NCBI GenBank assembly: GCA_946538445.1
Contig: CAMNGO010000029.1
Coordinates: 1 to 15,468 of the forward strand
Length of the DNA: 15,468 nucleotides
Direction: 5' to 3'
Source: an uncultured Lachnospiraceae bacterium
GTDB taxonomy: Bacteria; Bacillota; Clostridia; Lachnospirales; Lachnospiraceae
In this document: one piece after another, positions 14,139 to 15,468 of the stretch
How positions within the stretch are numbered: position 1 is the stretch's first letter
How the letters are laid out: each line of letters starts with the position of its first letter
Position numbers and translations under genes: made by a program
Notes under the pieces: model-generated
The model's database searches: none
What the model was told of the DNA's origin: nothing
The model's input: the letters and a program-made list of their open reading frames with translations, nothing else

Positions 14139-15061
14139 TTAAACTGGACGAGATTCAGAAGAGATTATTATCGGAAGTAGCCGGGCTTCATAAAGTTCCG
14201 GAAGGGGCTTTTAATATCCGCTCCAACAGCGAATCCATCGGAAGAGCCTCCAGCGCAAATATAGAAATCATTCCCAGAGAAGGGGGAGACGGGCTTGAGA
14301 TCCATATCAAACCCGGGACAAAAAACGAAAGTGTTCATATCCCCGTTGTCATGACCAAAACCGGTCTAAAAGAAGTGGTATATAATGACTTTTATATCGG
14401 GGAGGGTTCCGATGTGTTTATCGTAGCCGGATGCGGTATCGATAACTGCGGCCCCCAGGATTCCGAGCATGATGGAATCCATCGTTTTTATGTCGGCAAA
14501 AATGCAAAGATGAAATATGTGGAGAAGCATTATGGTTCGGGGGACGGAACCGGCAAGCGGATTCTGAATCCGGGAACCGAACTCTATCTGGAAGAAGGCA
14601 GCGTTGCTGAACTTGAGATGGTGCAGATCAAAGGTGTGGATGACACAGACCGTGTGACCACTGCAGAGCTGGCAGCCGGAGCGAAACTCACCGTAAGGGA
14701 GCGTCTTATGACCCACGGTTCCCAGAGAGCCATCAGCAAATATGTGGTGAATCTGAACGGTGCCGGTGCAACAGCAGATGTGGTTTCCAGATCTGTGGCC
14801 AGGGATGATTCCTACCAGAAATTCGATGCGGTATTAAATGGTAATGCTCCCTGTTCCGGACATACGGAGTGTGATTCCATCATCATGGATCATGGCAGAA
14901 TCCTTGCTGTACCGGGACTGGAAGCAAATGATGTGGATGCTGCTCTGGTACATGAAGCAGCCATCGGAAAGATCGCCGGGGACCAGCTCATCAAACTGAT
15001 GACCCTGGGTCTTACGGAGCAAGAAGCAGAAGAACAGATCATAAACGGCTTCCTGAAATAA
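14135..15061 (+). CDS. sufB: Short SufB/SufD-family Fe-S cluster scaffold (SmsB-like)
   Basis: Scaffold partner of the SufC ATPase, on which Fe-S clusters are built. The 308 residues are well below usual SufB (about 465) or SufD (about 420), matching the short single scaffold of the minimal SUF-like system. The beta-helix core and C-terminal helices are present: GHTECDS (242-248) with Cys246 and LVHEAAIGKIAGDQL (271-285) with Glu274 correspond to the SufB region of the cluster-binding Cys and Glu. The extra motif GCGIDNCGPQDSEHDGIH (99-116) with Cys100 and Cys105 is another candidate metal site. The ATG overlaps the sufC stop by 4 bases (ATGA), with AAGGAG seven bases upstream. No sufS, sufU or second scaffold follows. 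The symbol is approximate. Confidence 0.88.
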   Translation: MIKLDEIQKRLLSEVAGLHKVPEGAFNIRSNSESIGRASSANIEIIPREGGDGLEIHIKPGTKNESVHIPVVMTKTGLKEVVYNDFYIGEGSDVFIVAGCGIDNCGPQDSEHDGIHRFYVGKNAKMKYVEKHYGSGDGTGKRILNPGTELYLEEGSVAELEMVQIKGVDDTDRVTTAELAAGAKLTVRERLMTHGSQRAISKYVVNLNGAGATADVVSRSVARDDSYQKFDAVLNGNAPCSGHTECDSIIMDHGRILAVPGLEANDVDAALVHEAAIGKIAGDQLIKLMTLGLTEQEAEEQIINGFLK

Positions 15062-15075
15062 TCAGTTTGCCCATC

Positions 15076-15125
15076 AAAAAAGAAGATGTCAGCACACCAC
15101 AGACATGGCTGATATCTTCTTTTTT
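15076..15125. terminator. Bidirectional intrinsic terminator between sufB and larC
   Basis: The arms 15076-15093 (A-run then GAAGATGTCAGC) and 15108-15125 (GCTGATATCTTC then T-run) pair over 18 positions with one G-U wobble, around a 14-base loop. The A-run and T-run flanks let it work on both strands, ending the plus-strand sufC-sufB transcript and the convergent minus-strand larC transcript. Confidence 0.9.
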
Positions 15126-15134
15126 ATTCCCATC

Positions 15135-15468
15135 TTACAGTGTATCCCCCAGGAATACCCTCACACAGTTGGCGGTTTTAAACTCTTTTGAGCCCATACC
15201 ATATCCGATCTTGCGGATATTCATCATAGGTCTTTGTTCAAAGCGTTCCGCATAATGGATCGCCAGGGCTACTCCCGTAGGTGTAGCCAGCTCCCCTTCT
15301 TCCTGTCCTGCCAGAGAAGGTACATTCTCAAGGAGTAAAGCGGTGGCAGGAGCAGGCACCGGAAGGATTCCATGAGCGCATCTCACTTTCCCAAATCCGG
15401 TCACAATAGGCGAGAATACTATCTGGTCAACCCTCAGTTTCTCCATGAGATAGGCGCATCCAACGATA
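15135..15468 (-). CDS. larC: LarC-family nickel insertion protein, C-terminal end of its first domain (cut by window edge)
   Basis: LarC inserts nickel into the pincer nucleotide cofactor of lactate racemase-type (LarA) enzymes. About 110 residues of the 3' end are in the window. GKVRCAHGILPVPAPATALLL, EEGELATPTGVALA and RKIGYGMGSKEF are hallmark LarC (DUF111) segments. The frame stays open to the right edge, where residues read IVGCAYLMEKL, as expected after the family's VDSIxD-IVG motif. The protein ends at VRVFLGDTL, the point where full-length LarC passes from its first (C1) to its second (C2) domain. Only 73 bases separate this stop from the end of sufB, so no C2 domain follows here. Expected neighbours larA, larB or larE would lie to the right. 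Confidence 0.9.
   Translation of the reverse strand, partial: IVGCAYLMEKLRVDQIVFSPIVTGFGKVRCAHGILPVPAPATALLLENVPSLAGQEEGELATPTGVALAIHYAERFEQRPMMNIRKIGYGMGSKEFKTANCVRVFLGDTL

Noticed and set aside
1..15468. CRISPR array, insertion sequence, prophage or defence genes
   Set aside because: No regularly spaced repeats, transposase, integrase or phage genes are seen; all sizeable genes are housekeeping families with uniform organisation.

Overview
This window is a chromosomal housekeeping segment of a low-to-moderate GC anaerobic Firmicute, most likely a clostridial Lachnospiraceae-type organism. The reasons are the gene order miaB-mutS-mutL-miaA followed by a Met-gamma-lyase-fold gene, the radC-mreB-mreC-mreD-PBP2 cluster, strong AAGGAGG-type ribosome binding sites, TTG starts, and a short two-gene SUF-type iron-sulfur assembly locus instead of a full aerobic suf operon. 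I see no prophage, insertion sequence, integron, CRISPR array or defence island, and no new multi-gene system.

Layout. Positions 1-3712, minus strand (read right to left): radC, mreB, mreC, mreD and the N-terminal part of a class B penicillin-binding protein (PBP2/MrdA), the lateral-wall elongation machinery. An extended -10 promoter candidate lies upstream of radC at 3765-3793. Positions 3861-12242, minus strand: a tight operon miaB > mutS > mutL > miaA > Met-gamma-lyase-family PLP protein, driven by an almost consensus sigma-A promoter at 12313-12341. It couples both enzymes of the ms2i6A37 tRNA modification pathway (MiaA prenylates, MiaB methylthiolates) with the MutS/MutL mismatch repair pair. 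Positions 12447-12953, minus strand: a small protein of unknown role with a helical N-terminal half and a strongly acidic C-terminal tail. Positions 13163-13234, minus strand: tRNA-Glu with a CTC anticodon, with its own consensus promoter and a clear intrinsic terminator.

The transcription direction changes at about 13240-13350. On the plus strand follow sufC and a short SufB/SufD-type scaffold gene (13389-15061), overlapping by 4 bases. They look like the minimal two-component SUF-like system (ATPase plus one short scaffold). A bidirectional terminator at 15076-15125 separates them from a convergent LarC-type nickel-insertion gene that runs off the right edge.

Points worth a second look: the minimal SUF pair; a LarC that stops at the end of its first domain with no room for the second; a divergent MreB whose phosphate-2 motif has Asn where Asp is expected; a G/C palindrome spanning the miaA stop codon; a 12-bp perfect hairpin between mreC and mreD; and the acidic-tail protein. 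Several start codons were moved inward from the longest open frame because a good ribosome binding site lies at the inner start; these are noted per gene.
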